64,000 bases of DNA from Durusdinium trenchii (taxonomy: Eukaryota; Sar; Dinophyceae; Suessiales; Symbiodiniaceae), in assembly GCA_963970005.1 (NCBI GenBank), contig CAXAMN010021273.1:1097319-1161318 (forward strand), in the 5' to 3' direction. The position numbers and the translations under genes were made by a program. The notes beneath the pieces are model-generated. The model saw only the letters and a program-made list of their open reading frames with translations. It ran no database searches and had not been told where the DNA came from. The stretch's first letter is position 1; each line of letters starts with the position of its first letter. This document shows, piece by piece, positions 11,625-22,700 of the stretch.

Positions 11625-11954
11625 ATGTCCATCCACGTCCATCCCCGATGCATTCTCCTCCTTGGCTGCCCGGAAGCCACGTTGTCGGCGTCAGACCGTC
11701 AGAGGTTGCTGGTTGGCCTCCGGGTCTCCGCAGACTTCGTGCCGATGATGCCTTCGAAGGCAGGCGCCGAATTCGTCGGTTTCGGTCAAGAAAAGGGCGA
11801 AAAAGGCAATCCGTCAACGGCTGGACCTGGTTGGGAGATTCTGACAAGGCGAGGGTTTAGTTGCGGTTTGATGCGGTTTTGGCCGGAAAAAGCTCCAAGG
11901 GCGCCAATCCTGAGAGGGTCTGAACAGGAGCAAGGTCCAGTCAGTTGCCCATAG
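11625..11954 (+). CDS. Candidate first exon, unknown
   Basis: ATG at 11625, preceded by CCACC, opens a GC-rich frame: MSIHVHPRCILLLGCPEATL, then a serine/leucine helix and VSADFVPMMPSKAGAEFVGF. A donor-like G|GTCAAG follows at about 11788; after it the frame continues to 11954 with lower quality. The exon at 12221-12307 could be the end of the same gene. Domain not recognised. Confidence 0.45.
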   Translation: MSIHVHPRCILLLGCPEATLSASDRQRLLVGLRVSADFVPMMPSKAGAEFVGFGQEKGEKGNPSTAGPGWEILTRRGFSCGLMRFWPEKAPRAPILRGSEQEQGPVSCP

Positions 11955-12220
11955 CGGATGGCCAGGCTCATGGTGGAAAGCTTCTTTGGAATTTGCTTTT
12001 TAGTTCACAGGATGCCTCAAGTGCACATTTTTTGGATGGGGTGGGACTGACATTTAGCAGAGAGGCGGCCTCGGTGCATTCGCAAATGCGAGTCTGCGAG
12101 TGGTTTTCCTATGATGGTGGAGTCTGATCACCCGATCACCCCGAGATTGGTAAACTTTAGAGTCAAATCGTATGACTTTGGACACCTCGCTCGATCCGTT
12201 GATTTGCCTCCATGTTTCAG

Positions 12221-12307
12221 GTCGCACGGCGGGCGAAGGAAAGCGCGGACCAAGTGGAAAGCGCTGAGCCAGGAGCACGGGCCTTGTCACCTGCGGAAGC
12301 AAGCTAA
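12221..12307 (+). CDS. Candidate terminal exon, alanine/glutamate-rich
   Basis: A CATGTTTCAG acceptor is followed by 28 codons in phase 0 (VARRAKESADQVESAEPGAR, then ALSPAEAS) and TAA. Composition and acceptor are both good. It may finish the gene begun at 11625. Confidence 0.48.
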   Translation, partial: VARRAKESADQVESAEPGARALSPAEAS

Positions 12308-12888
12308 CCAACCAGCGGAGGCGACGTTGGTTCTTGTGAGGTCAAAACTGGAGGCCTCCCCTACTAGGACCCCGTATAAAAGATATAAGTTGATATATAT
12401 AAAGGTCGTACAGGGTGTCGACTCAAAGCCTGGAAGATGGGTTGAAAAGGGGTGTCCATGAACTACCCCCGACAGTGGGTCATGGGGATATAGAGTCCGA
12501 AGTGACTGACATGCGAACGGGAAATCAATCGAAACAGTACGTTCTGCATCGGATTGCGGGGAGTATTTCAAGAGTTCTTCCCCCCAGCTCTCCTCGAGAG
12601 TTGCTACCTTCGGCTTAGGAATTAGGCAGAATTCCTTATACTTGCACCCTCCAAAGATCTCCAGAAGTACCATTAGAAAAGAAGGGACATGACCCCATAA
12701 TAACAGCTCCTTCCACCCATTTTCCGAGACACGAACTAGTTGATTTCCACGTACCGAGAGCGCGTCGTTCATGCAACTCGCCCGAGATCGCTTTGTGGCC
12801 CTGCTGGCAAGATCTAACTAGGGCTCCAACTACCTCCTGAGAAGATGGTTGGGGTGGGTTTGGGGCACCTTCTGAGGATATACCCTAG

Positions 12889-12981
12889 GGATCCAAGTAC
12901 CTTCTCAGCAGGTGATTGGAGACACCGCTATGTAGGTGCCAGGAGGGTCCAGTCGTACCTTCTGAGAAGGCACTTGGATCC
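12889..12981. repeat. Hairpin element with 20-bp terminal inverted repeats
   Basis: GGATCCAAGTACCTTCTCAG (12889-12908) is complementary at 19 of 20 positions to 12962-12981. The internal AGGAGGGTCCAGTCGTACCT occurs again at about 2137-2156, followed there by a decayed right arm. CCTTCTCAGAAGG also occurs at 67-79, so this is a dispersed family. Confidence 0.65.
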
Positions 12982-13432
12982 GTAGGGATGGTTGGAGCTC
13001 TTCTGTTTTATCACTGCGGTCTTGCTGTCACAGGGTGCATTCCCATTTCCCACGTACCAGGACCATATCCGAGTGTCCAATGGACTACCATGGACTACCC
13101 TACTATCCAACACCACTGACGGGATCTCCATTGAATTGGGCACCCGTTGGATAGTCCAGGTATGTTTTAATTCTGTTGACTGCTCACTGAATATCCTACA
13201 ACGTTACAACAGCTCAACCTTTTGATCGTGGTCGGCTGGAAGGCTAAGAAGCAGGTCACTCTCTCGACGAGCTACTTACGAACCCGTCGCGACCCAACCA
13301 CCCTGGGTTCCCACTTGGAATAGTCCAAGAAAGCACACTGGTGCCGTGACATGCAATTTTTGGGGGATCATCATCCTTCGGCCATGCCATGAGTGTGTCA
13401 GAAGCTTTTTTGGGGCGCGACCTCCTTCGGCC

Positions 13433-13555
13433 ATGCTCCCACTCAAAACTGACGCCACTCCTGAGGCCTGGGAGGCCATGTCCCAAAGTGCCGCCGCCGG
13501 GGGTCTGAGCGCAGAACATGACCCCGGGATCTCAGAGGGGGGAGCAGTCGTTTCG
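13433..13555 (+). CDS. Candidate first exon, unknown
   Basis: ATG at 13433 opens MLPLKTDATPEAWEAMSQSA, then a small-residue-rich stretch and ISEGGAVVS. It ends at a consensus donor (TCG|GTGAGT). The frame continues upstream, so the ATG may be internal to a longer exon. The opposite strand is open too but proline/serine-rich. Confidence 0.45.
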
Positions 13556-14370
13556 GTGAGTTTCAACGTGTGTCCAACAAGTCGGTTTTTTCTTGTGTGC
13601 GCTTGGTGTCCCCAGCGGAAATCAAATAGGAAAGAACAGAACCAAGGGTTCGGATGGTTTCGGGTGGTAGAGACTAGCAGATTCAGGAAATTAAGTCATG
13701 CTACCTCATGTTGTTGTGCTTTTGCATGTTTGTACTAACCGAGGGTTGCAGCAAGAAGTTGGGGCATTCTGCTGAGACACAACATGACACAACCATGTGC
13801 AAACTCTGTCCACCTGTGTTCATTCATTGCAGATGTGTGCTTCATGTGGACGGAGGATACATTTCCCACTCCTCAAAATAAGATCTAGGAACTTGAGACC
13901 CTGGACCTCTGTCTTCTCAGGGCAATGCTTCGTCCTGGGGAGCTTGCCTACCGTCGTCTCCTGAAGCCCTGCATCTTTAGTCGAAGAAACGCGGTTTTCC
14001 AGTTCACATATAAGGGAATCTTGAGAATATAGTCTGGGTGTGTATTAGAGACCCCTGGAATATGAAAACATCAGGCAAAGTCGGTCCCCCGGACCAAAAA
14101 GGACAACACCAACACTCCGTTCAGATGCTATATTCTTCGACCCTCTGAGTTTATTCAGTCACTGGGCGAATCTGGGAGAGTCAAGGACATTTTCTTGTCA
14201 AAGGGGCACGGGTTGCCTGAATAATATATTTCAATATGTGGCATGAGGTCGCATGAGGTCATGGAGTGCATTTACAGAGGAGGATCCATTGTACTTGATC
14301 CATTCGATCCAATCACCCGGTCATGAGCGAATCACGGGCGCCGGGACCGATCCACTCCGCTCGGTGAAAG

Positions 14371-14472
14371 GAGCTTGTTGGAGATACCTCAGAGTTCTTC
14401 GTGGACACCCTCAAAGCAGCCTTCGACGGGTGCCACCAGCGGGAACTGGTGGACGTTGGTTTCATGACGTGA
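14371..14472 (+). CDS. Candidate terminal exon, unknown
   Basis: After an AAAG acceptor the frame reads ELVGDTSEFFVDTLKAAFDG, then CHQRELVDVGFMT and TGA. An in-frame TGA lies just upstream. CCTCAG at 14391 is an alternative acceptor. Function unknown. Confidence 0.42.
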   Translation, partial: ELVGDTSEFFVDTLKAAFDGCHQRELVDVGFMT

Positions 14473-14599
14473 TTTGCGGTGCAGTGCAGCCACTGGGTTC
14501 CGTTGGGGTTCCATTGGTGTTTAAAAGGTTGGGTTTTGCATCAACTCTGTGTGTTTGTGTGTTGAAGCCCAAAGGGTCTGTGGCCAACCCTAGATGGCA

Positions 14600-14960
14600 A
14601 CCTGTGTCAAGAAACTTTGCCTGGCTTTTCGTTTGCTGTTCATTGCTTCCCTGTGATTTATCATGTGTTTCTTGCTTTTCCTGCTTCTTTTGCGCTTGTT
14701 TTGCTCTTCCTGGCTTTTCTCCTCCTTGTCTTTTCTTTCCCACTTCTTGTCCTTTTGTTGCGTATAGTATTGTTTTCCTGTTCTACTGTATATATTGTAT
14801 ATATTTGCTTTTGCTTTCTATGGCCTTTGTTGCCGTCAAATTTATCAGTTGCTTTCCAAGCCTTGCGTTAGTCTTGCTTTATTCTTGCTTTTCTGGCTTT
14901 CCATCCTTTTCCTACTCTTGTTGTTTGTTTTCTGCTCCACTGGTTGTTGTGTTTGGTTTC
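14600..14960. repeat. Pyrimidine-rich low-complexity tract
   Basis: About 360 bp rich in TTTC, CTT and TTTG. It produces a 283-residue frame (14253-15104) of F, L, C and S that looks like a membrane protein but is compositional. A purine-rich counterpart lies at 34680-34860. Confidence 0.7.
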
Positions 14961-15260
14961 AGCTTAAGAGACAACCCAAGTGCATCACATGAACAAAACT
15001 CTATCATTGTGTACTCCTTTCTCGATTATGATGCACTTGTCTCATGTTTGTTCGGCCTGCGGCCTGAGCTTTCGTTTTTGTTTTTGCCTTGTGGAAGTAT
15101 TTGACAGGCAGGTCCTAATTATGGCCCAATCCCCCATTGTACAACTAGGTGAGTTATCACGGGAATTCTTGCAAGAGGAGTCTTGCACCATTCACGTATG
15201 AAAAAACACACTCACATATAGTATGTATGTCGCATGTTGTATTAATTTCGATGCACCGGT

Positions 15261-15356
15261 CACCCCGCTTCGAGGGCAGAGGAAGAGTTGGTCACTGAGA
15301 ATGAGCGACTCGGCGCCATGCTGCCTGTGGGGGATGGGCCGTGCCTCAGGGGCACG
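15261..15356 (+). CDS. Candidate exon, acidic
   Basis: An open frame with HPASRAEEELVTENERLGAM followed by LPVGDGPCLRGT ends at an ACG|GTGACA donor. The glutamate-rich helix is typical of coding DNA. The 5' edge is uncertain, as no strong acceptor is seen. No ATG lies near its start. Confidence 0.42.
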
Positions 15357-15789
15357 GTGACAGGGTGGAGACAGGGTGGAGAAAACGCGAAAACCGGTGT
15401 GACACTGATGAAACACGTGATCAGTGGTGATGATGGGATGTGAGGGATTGGACAACTGACCAGTCGCTCTGATGGCTAATTCTATGAGCATTTTGCATGT
15501 CAACTCGAAGCATTTGAGCTGTTTGTTTTGTTTTGGGTCTTAGCTGTTGATGGAAGAACTGGTTTACACAGCGGAACCACGAGGGAATCTGTGTGATTAA
15601 TTTCAGAGCTTGGGTTACTTTCGACTATCTTTTGAATAAGATAGGAAGCAAAAGGAAGAAGCTCAACCAACCGGCTGTTTCCTTCAGCTCTTCCTCAAGG
15701 GTTCCCACGGTTCCTTCACCGTTCGCCATTGTTCAGCTCACCCAATCACCGGCCCTGTGGCCCTACGGGGCGCCGGAGCCACTCAGTCA

Positions 15790-15936
15790 CTCAGGTCCAC
15801 AGCCGTTTCGCTCTTGGAAGACTTGCCCGGAGAGACCTTGGCCACACTGCAGGAGGCGTCTGACATGGACCCGAAACGCCGAATCGACGATCTACGAGAC
15901 CCCGGAATCGAGTCGATTCCACTTGAACAATCTTGA
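15790..15936 (+). CDS. Candidate terminal exon, unknown
   Basis: The frame reads TAVSLLEDLPGETLATLQEA, then SDMDPKRRIDDLRDPG and ends LEQS-TGA. It is a strong amphipathic, charged sequence. Several CAG acceptors (15734, 15794, 15803) could start it. The longer ATG-initiated frame from 15593 in another phase is less protein-like. Confidence 0.5.
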   Translation, partial: LRSTAVSLLEDLPGETLATLQEASDMDPKRRIDDLRDPGIESIPLEQS

Positions 15937-16050
15937 ACATGTTTTGCACAACCGTTTCTATCTATTTGGGACCTCCACATTATATACTGTATACCTATAG
16001 CATAGACCCACTGATCCACTGACTGGCATGCGAGGTAGGTGACTGGAGGG

Positions 16051-16072
16051 TCCTACCCTTTCAAGGGTAGGA
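16051..16072. repeat. 10-bp palindrome
   Basis: TCCTACCCTT, a 2-bp loop, then AAGGGTAGGA. It is preceded by GGAGGG, like the interior of the hairpin family at 12889. Confidence 0.6.
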
Positions 16073-16493
16073 TCCACTATGATCCACTTGTGGGACACAT
16101 CACTGACGCTTTGGGTGAAGATGTCCGGAGTTTTCCAGAAGAAAACGTGGCTGTTTGGAGTTCTTCAGTTCACGGAAGAGACTGGAGTTCTTCAGAACGT
16201 TCGCACTTGCCTCCCCGCTTTTGACGTGCCTCCGTTCCACCTGTCGTACGTCCTGACGTACGTCCTGAACAGCAGGGCACAGAGTGAAGTGGGTCGCCGA
16301 CACACGATGTTCGTCGCCGATGTCGACCGGTTCAGCATTGGTCCTGGTATCGGTTCAGGCAAATGGTGGCAGAGACTCGGTGTTTGGATGACAACGCCTT
16401 TGTACTTGTTAAGACTGACAGACTATTGAAGTGTTTCTATATGTTCCCTATGCTATTGAATAGTATTGTAAGATGTTTGCTCGGGTTTTGATT

Positions 16494-16498
16494 GTTTC
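16494..16498. repeat. Target-site duplication, left copy (GTTTC)
   Basis: GTTTC directly abuts the outer end of the 3' LTR and is repeated at 25310-25314 beyond the 5' LTR. Five bases is the usual duplication made by copia integrases. Confidence 0.85.
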
Positions 16499-16676
16499 TA
16501 GGGAAGGTTGGGTGTGTCGTGTGGTGCTGCACGGATCCTTTTCTCCGCGCAACCTTGAGCCAAACGATGTTTATCGAATGGCGAGTTTCACCTGAGTGGT
16601 TTCAAGTACACTTCTCGTTTTGTGCACCTGACTGCAAACAAAGTTTGGAGGTTGGTGGTCCATTTCAACTGCCACA
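16499..16676 (-). repeat. 3' LTR of the copia element
   Basis: Identical to the 5' LTR over all 178 positions compared. It lies 75 bp beyond the gag-pol stop codon and carries the same spliced-leader-like 11-mer at 16553-16563. Confidence 0.93.
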
Positions 16677-16684
16677 CTCCCCCT
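16677..16684 (-). other. Polypurine tract for plus-strand priming
   Basis: In element orientation AGGGGGAG lies immediately before the TG of the 3' LTR, the expected place for a plus-strand primer. Confidence 0.75.
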
Positions 16685-16751
16685 GACCATCGTATGGTCA
16701 AACTTCAGGGAAAAAAGGAAGTGATCCTTCGACCACATTTCAAGTGGTTTT

Positions 16752-19700
16752 TCAACCACAAACTTCATAACTGCCGTCAGAATCCGAATCAGGATCCCTC
16801 AAATGGTCACTTTGACCCGGCACACCACGCGGCCTCACTGGGAGTTGGCTCACAATGCCCATCCATTGCGGAACCTCATCCAAGTGTTCGTGTAGAGGAG
16901 GAAGTCCAGGAGGTAGTGTCGTTTCGTGCCCCTGAACTGAGCTGGTTGAGCTCACATCTAAATTCCTCCTCCAATCTTCCCTTTCACTTTCACTTTCTGT
17001 GGCGCTCGACGCCGGCCCAGATCGCAGGTTCTCCCCGCGAGAGAGGTAGCCGCCAAGTCGCCCCATGTAGCCAAGGGTCACGCCAGCATCAATGGCGTCT
17101 GAGCCCCGAGCCGCTGCCGTAGATCCAGTCGCACTGGACCTTGTGCTGGGAGAGGTCTGTGAAGGTGCAGAGGACGATGACGATGAAGTCCTCCTCACCG
17201 AATGCACTTCAGTTCTCACCCAGGTCACATTGGCCGTCGGAAATTCCACCTGTTCAGACGATGGAGTGCCAGTGGAGTTCTCTGCCACGGAATCCAAAGT
17301 CGCCCTTCGTTGGGGTGGTTCCAGCGTGTCATCAACCGGAGGTGGACCTGAGCTGCTCGACTGTGGATCGGTGGAAGTTGTTGTTTGTCCCAAGCTGTTG
17401 TCTGGGGACGGAATCTCCCGGAAAAAGGTGTATCCCACCCATTGATCCTGGTCAGGCAAGACAGGGCCAATGCCACTCCTCCAGTCGTCGTAGAAGATGG
17501 TTTTCTCTCCATGGTGCCAAACAACAGTCACCCTTTGGTGTCGGATGGATGCACTGTTGAAGGGCGTCATCCTGTGTAGTGGGTGGAAAGGTCGTTTTCG
17601 AGGCTTCACATGATGCCTCACCCACCATCCATAGCGCAATCGCCCCCAGCGGTCGCGGCCTTGCGGAGGGAGCTGGAATGGGAACCACTCCCAAATCCGC
17701 TCTTCCGGCTGCTCCGGCCCAGCACGAGCCCCAAGCGCAGCCAGCCGCACGCCATGATCGCACGCACGAGACGCGGCCGAGGTATAGCCATTTAGGCTAG
17801 GTCCCAACCCCCCCAGTCCCTCCCGTGCGGTGGGTTCATTTTCCCTCACCGATCTTGACTTTCTTGTTTCGACCGATTCGCTTCCCATGGGTGCCCCCGC
17901 CCGCGAATCGACCGTCAGGTGCCCATTGGTCTTTGTGGGGTCTTTTGTGTCTTTTTTCCACCAAATTGCAAGTGCAGCTACCAAAGCTGAGATGGTGACA
18001 CATCTCGCCACCTTGTGACTTTCCTGCGAAGGGTTCCATGCCGCCATGCCAATGATGCCGCCCAGAATAGCCATCAACCTTGACTTGGACAGCGATGCAC
18101 CTGGATCTCGGTCAACATCCTTGGACAACACACGAGCTCCAATGAAGGTGTAAAAGTTCTGCCACAGCGTCGGGTTGACGATTGGTTTGGTGAGCAGGTC
18201 TGAGGCAAGTTCGGCACCTGGAACATGTTGGGTTTTCCAGCAGCTCTGCTGAATGCGTTCCTTCACAACGAACGCCCTCAAACGAAGGTGTCTTGTTCTC
18301 CAGGGTCCATCCGGGGCGACCAAAATCTTCAAGCCAGTTTGAGAGTCACCGCAAAGGACCTGTTGGCCTTGGAGATGAAGACGATTGTCCTCCAGCACAT
18401 TGACTACTGAGGCGACTGACTCTCCGATGACAACTCCATCAACGTAGCCCATCAGCTCGGCCTCAGCGCTTGAAAGAGTTGCAAATGGTTGTTGTTTGCT
18501 CTCCCACTGCACTGGAGAGCCATTGTAGGTCACCAAAAGACCTTGCTGTCCTCGTCCTCCTTGGGGTCCATGAGAAGCATCTGAATACACTTTCAGGCAG
18601 GGCTTTTTGGCAGCATCACAATCATCAAGGGACGACTCAACCACCTGCTTGGTGTAGCGAAGCTCATAGTCCACTGTATGCTGCAAGTAGCCCAACATGT
18701 GAGCACCCCACTCCAGAACCTTGGTCGGTGCCTTCGTCACCAAACGTCCCATGATGGAGACACCGTAGCAAAGATCTGGTCTTGTGCGGCCACTCAACCA
18801 AAGAAGTTCTCCGACCAAAGCTTGAGCTCGTCGGACTTGAGAGATTTGCACATCAGCTTCAACTTCATCTTGAACTCCCAAAGGAAGAGGCGTTTGACGT
18901 GGTTTGATTCCTTCATGGCGAGATAAAAGATCTCGAGTGTATGAGGCCTGGTTGAGGATCACCGCATCGTCGCTGCAGCTGATCTCAAAGCCACAAAACT
19001 TGATGGCCTTTTCTGCCGTTGCCCACTCTGGTTCCGAACACCGCCAATGAGCCCTAATCCCATCGATCACCGACTTTGCCAAGGGACCTGGTGCAGCAAC
19101 AAGCATGTCATCAACGTACACAGCGAGGAAGCCTTCAGAGTTGTCCTCCTGCGGAAGAGCACCAGGGTCGGTTTTGATCAGCTTCCAAAGGTTTGGCTCC
19201 GGTGTGGACACCAGTTGGTAGTCATGACCTCCTGCCGAGAAGCGCAGTTGAGGTAGTTCACGGTCACGGTACTGCGACCAATTTGCTGGAGCATCGTTCA
19301 GCCCGTAGACGGCATGCGAGATCTCCCAAAGTTCCGCAGCGTCGCAAATTCCAGCTTCAATTAACACCTTTGGTGGACGAGCGACTAGCAGACGTTCTTG
19401 TTCGTCAGGTCGTGGTGCAAGAAGGAAGGCTGTTTTGACGTCCACCGTGCCGACTGACCACGAGTTTTCAGCCGCACATTTCATCAAGCAGCGCAACGTA
19501 GTTCCATCTGCTCCACCTGCATAGAGCGAGAACGGGTTTGAGTCCTTGGGCTGTGTCTCACCTGCAGAGTTGTTGCTCTCTTCATTGACCTTGGTGAGAT
19601 GGTTTCCACAAATGACCACCCGAGCTCGAAGACGTCCATGAGGACTTTTGACTGTAGGAACAAGCATCGCTGGAGCCAGCTCCATAGTGGGAAATCTTGG

Positions 19701-22700
19701 ATCCAGGCGCAACTTTTCCTCTGTAGTAGGCTTGATTGCCTGAGTTGAGGACACCAGCTGTCCATATTCATCACGCAGAGGAGGTTTCCATTTTTCCAAT
19801 TCCCTGCGAACTTGCTGTAGTGAGACCGTATAGGTCTGAAGCACTGTTGCTGGAGCATCTGGGGTTCCCATTGATGGAGCCAATGCCGACAGCTTGAAGT
19901 TCTCGATTGCAGAGTGCTGAAACGACAGTTGATCTTCAGCACCCTTGAGGAGTAGTTCAACTTCATGAAGCCAGCTGCCATGGACACTGCCGGAGTTCTC
20001 ACCAACTGCAACTTCACGAAGGCCTTGACACCAAAGCTGTTTGAGCGCCCAGTGTCGTTGTTGTTCAAGCTCATGCCACTTTTCCACCTGCTGCCAATCA
20101 CACAGCAGTGGATCTTCGACCTCCCCCTGAAGGTCATGGTGCAAAAGTTCATCACCAGGTTCAACTTTATCATGTAGTTTGTGGCCACCATTCACCTCCT
20201 CCAACTCCCCCTGTGGCTCAAGCCTGACAGAAAGCGACTTGCCAACATCCAACGATGAAGACCAGTCCAAAGAATCCAAAGAGTCCTCCCCCCCAGCTCT
20301 GCAAGTTGCTAGAGCTGGAACCGACTCCTCATAGAGCGCTCCCACGCGGCCAGCCAAGGGATGGTCAGGTAGTGGAGGTGGGTGTTTTCCAGCGATGCGA
20401 TGCTTCACGGCAGGCACCTCTTGGAGTTCCATGATCGCCTGATCGGCTACCGGCGATGGTTCAAGTGCAGTGCGCACGTGCAACAATTGGCCCTTCTTGT
20501 CCCGGACAATCCAGCCATGCGACATGTATGGGAAGGGACCAAGGAGTTGCATAGTTCGGTATGGCATAGAGAGCTGACCTGCACGATGCCATCGTTTGGA
20601 TTTGACCAAAACTGATGCTCCGAAGCGAAGCATAGGAGGACTTTCCAGCCCAAGTCGTTCAAGTTGTAGTCGAACACGTTGTTCGGCAGCATGGCGAAGG
20701 GCAACTGGCCAGAAGGAGTGAGGTAGTCCAGCATCATGAAGGAACAACCTGGTGCGGCGCTTGAGTTGGTTCACTTCTCCTTCGACACGGCCATTGGCCT
20801 TGGAATCATCGCCAGCCGTCATAGTCAAGCGAATCTGTCGCTGTTCACACCACTTCTGAATTGGTGCTGAAGCAAATGATCGTTCACGATCTGTGTGCAA
20901 TCTGTAGACCTGGATGCCCAGCATGCGGTACTTGGCGTGCAAGCGGGACAAAGCACGGACCAGTGACTCCACCGTGCGATCAGGAATCACTTCAGCCAGA
21001 GTGACATTTTGATGTCCTTGCGGTTCTTGAGACTTCTCAATCTCAGCCATTTCATTGAGCCTCCGGACTTCATCTTCAGGGACTAGGTCACGGTCTTCTG
21101 GCTCGCAGGGAATCTCCTCCGTGTGCTCCACATCCTTGGCGGTGTCGCATGGCTCAGTAACCTCACCTGGAAGCTCAGAGATGATGGGGACGGCCACAGT
21201 TGAGACCAGTGCGTACTTGCAAATGACTCCTGTGCCCAAATCTTTCCCTTCAGGAAACGGTCCACAAAGGTCGGCTGACATAGTGAACTTCGTGGCGCTC
21301 CCCCCAAGCCTCTTGTGTGGTTTGTCGCAGCCCATAGCTTCCCCACAAATGCGGCAGTCAGCACGAAAGGGGATGTGACCCTGTTTGATGTGTCGATGCC
21401 AAGCTGCAAGGTCCATTTTGGAGACATGGTGACCACCTCCAGCCCCCTTTTCCTCCTCCAAAACGCCCAGCAACCTCCTCAAAGCTTCTTGAATCGCTCC
21501 CACAAGGCCTGGTGCCCATGCTGCCCAGGTCTTCGAAGTGCGAATGCGGTCACCGAGGTTCGACGGGAGTGGTCTGTCATCACAACCATCGCCTTGGAGG
21601 CCATGTAGTTCTTGGAAGGCAGGAAGGTTAGTCAAAACTGTCGTAGGTTTTTTCCTCTGGTGACCCAGCTTTCCTTGATCGAAAGTGACCAAGCGAAGGC
21701 CAGCAGTTCCAACCCAAGCCATCAGCTCCGGGAAGCACCAGAAAGAAGCGCTTTGCCCACCTTCTTCACCAGCAAGATATTCAGCAGGATCTCGCGGTGA
21801 TTCCAACAGCATGCCAACATTCGTCGATGTTCTGCGGCATTCTTGAGCTCGGATCCATAGACCCATGTGCTTCATGCACAAAGCTGTATCGCCATGAACC
21901 AGGCGAAGTTCCTCCTCCGAGAGGTCATTGAGGCACCAGCGATCTTCTCCTCGACCACGAAGGCGACGAGGTCCTGGTGGTGACCGGTTTCGAAGGCGAC
22001 TCACAGTCCTGCAAGGAGGACCTCCAACAATTGCAACGATGCGTCCCAAAGACGCCAGCTTCCACAAATAGCCCCAAACGGCCGGGTTGCGCAGGTTCAA
22101 CGAGGAGTTGATCTCCGTGTCAATGCACAGCCAAGAGTATGCTCCTCCGCCAACACAATTCCACTTCTTCACATCAGGACCACTGAATAGGTGTACAATG
22201 ACCCCCTTTCCAGTGAGGTGTGCCCTCCGAATTCTCCGGTTCCAGGGCGTTGTAGTTGGATCTTGGCTTTGTCCAGCCATGTGTTGAAGAACAGGATGTG
22301 GTAGTTCAGGAAAATGCTTCTGCCACCACTGCCGGTCCTCCTCAGAAAGTGCCACCTCCCCCCGATCCTCGAGCTCAATCTGGGAGCGCATGTCCAAAGC
22401 AGGTTGACGATGCATGATCGGGCAGCCAGATCGAAGCCAGCAGTCGATCGCACCGAGTGTTGGGTGACGGATACTGCAACCCGTCTTTCGCCACTCCACC
22501 TTGTAGCCCCGTTCAACCAGAAGCCCCAATGGGATGATCGGCTCCACCTCCTCCAAGGACAAAAGGGTGCGGTGCTTTGGATGGCGATACAAAACTGTAG
22601 TACCTGTAGCAAGTTCAACCTCGATGGGAGTCATCTCGCTCCTTTCATCAGGATGTGCAGTTCGGAGGGCATGTGTTGCCCCTCCGTCAAGGAGTGCAAA

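Noticed and set aside
14253..15104. 283-residue plus frame resembling a membrane protein
   Set aside because: Most of it is phenylalanine, leucine, serine and cysteine produced by the pyrimidine-rich tract. A different frame carries the plausible exon at 14371-14472.
19484..20191. 235-residue minus frame inside the polyprotein
   Set aside because: Overlaps the pol frame in another phase; pol has all the conserved motifs there.
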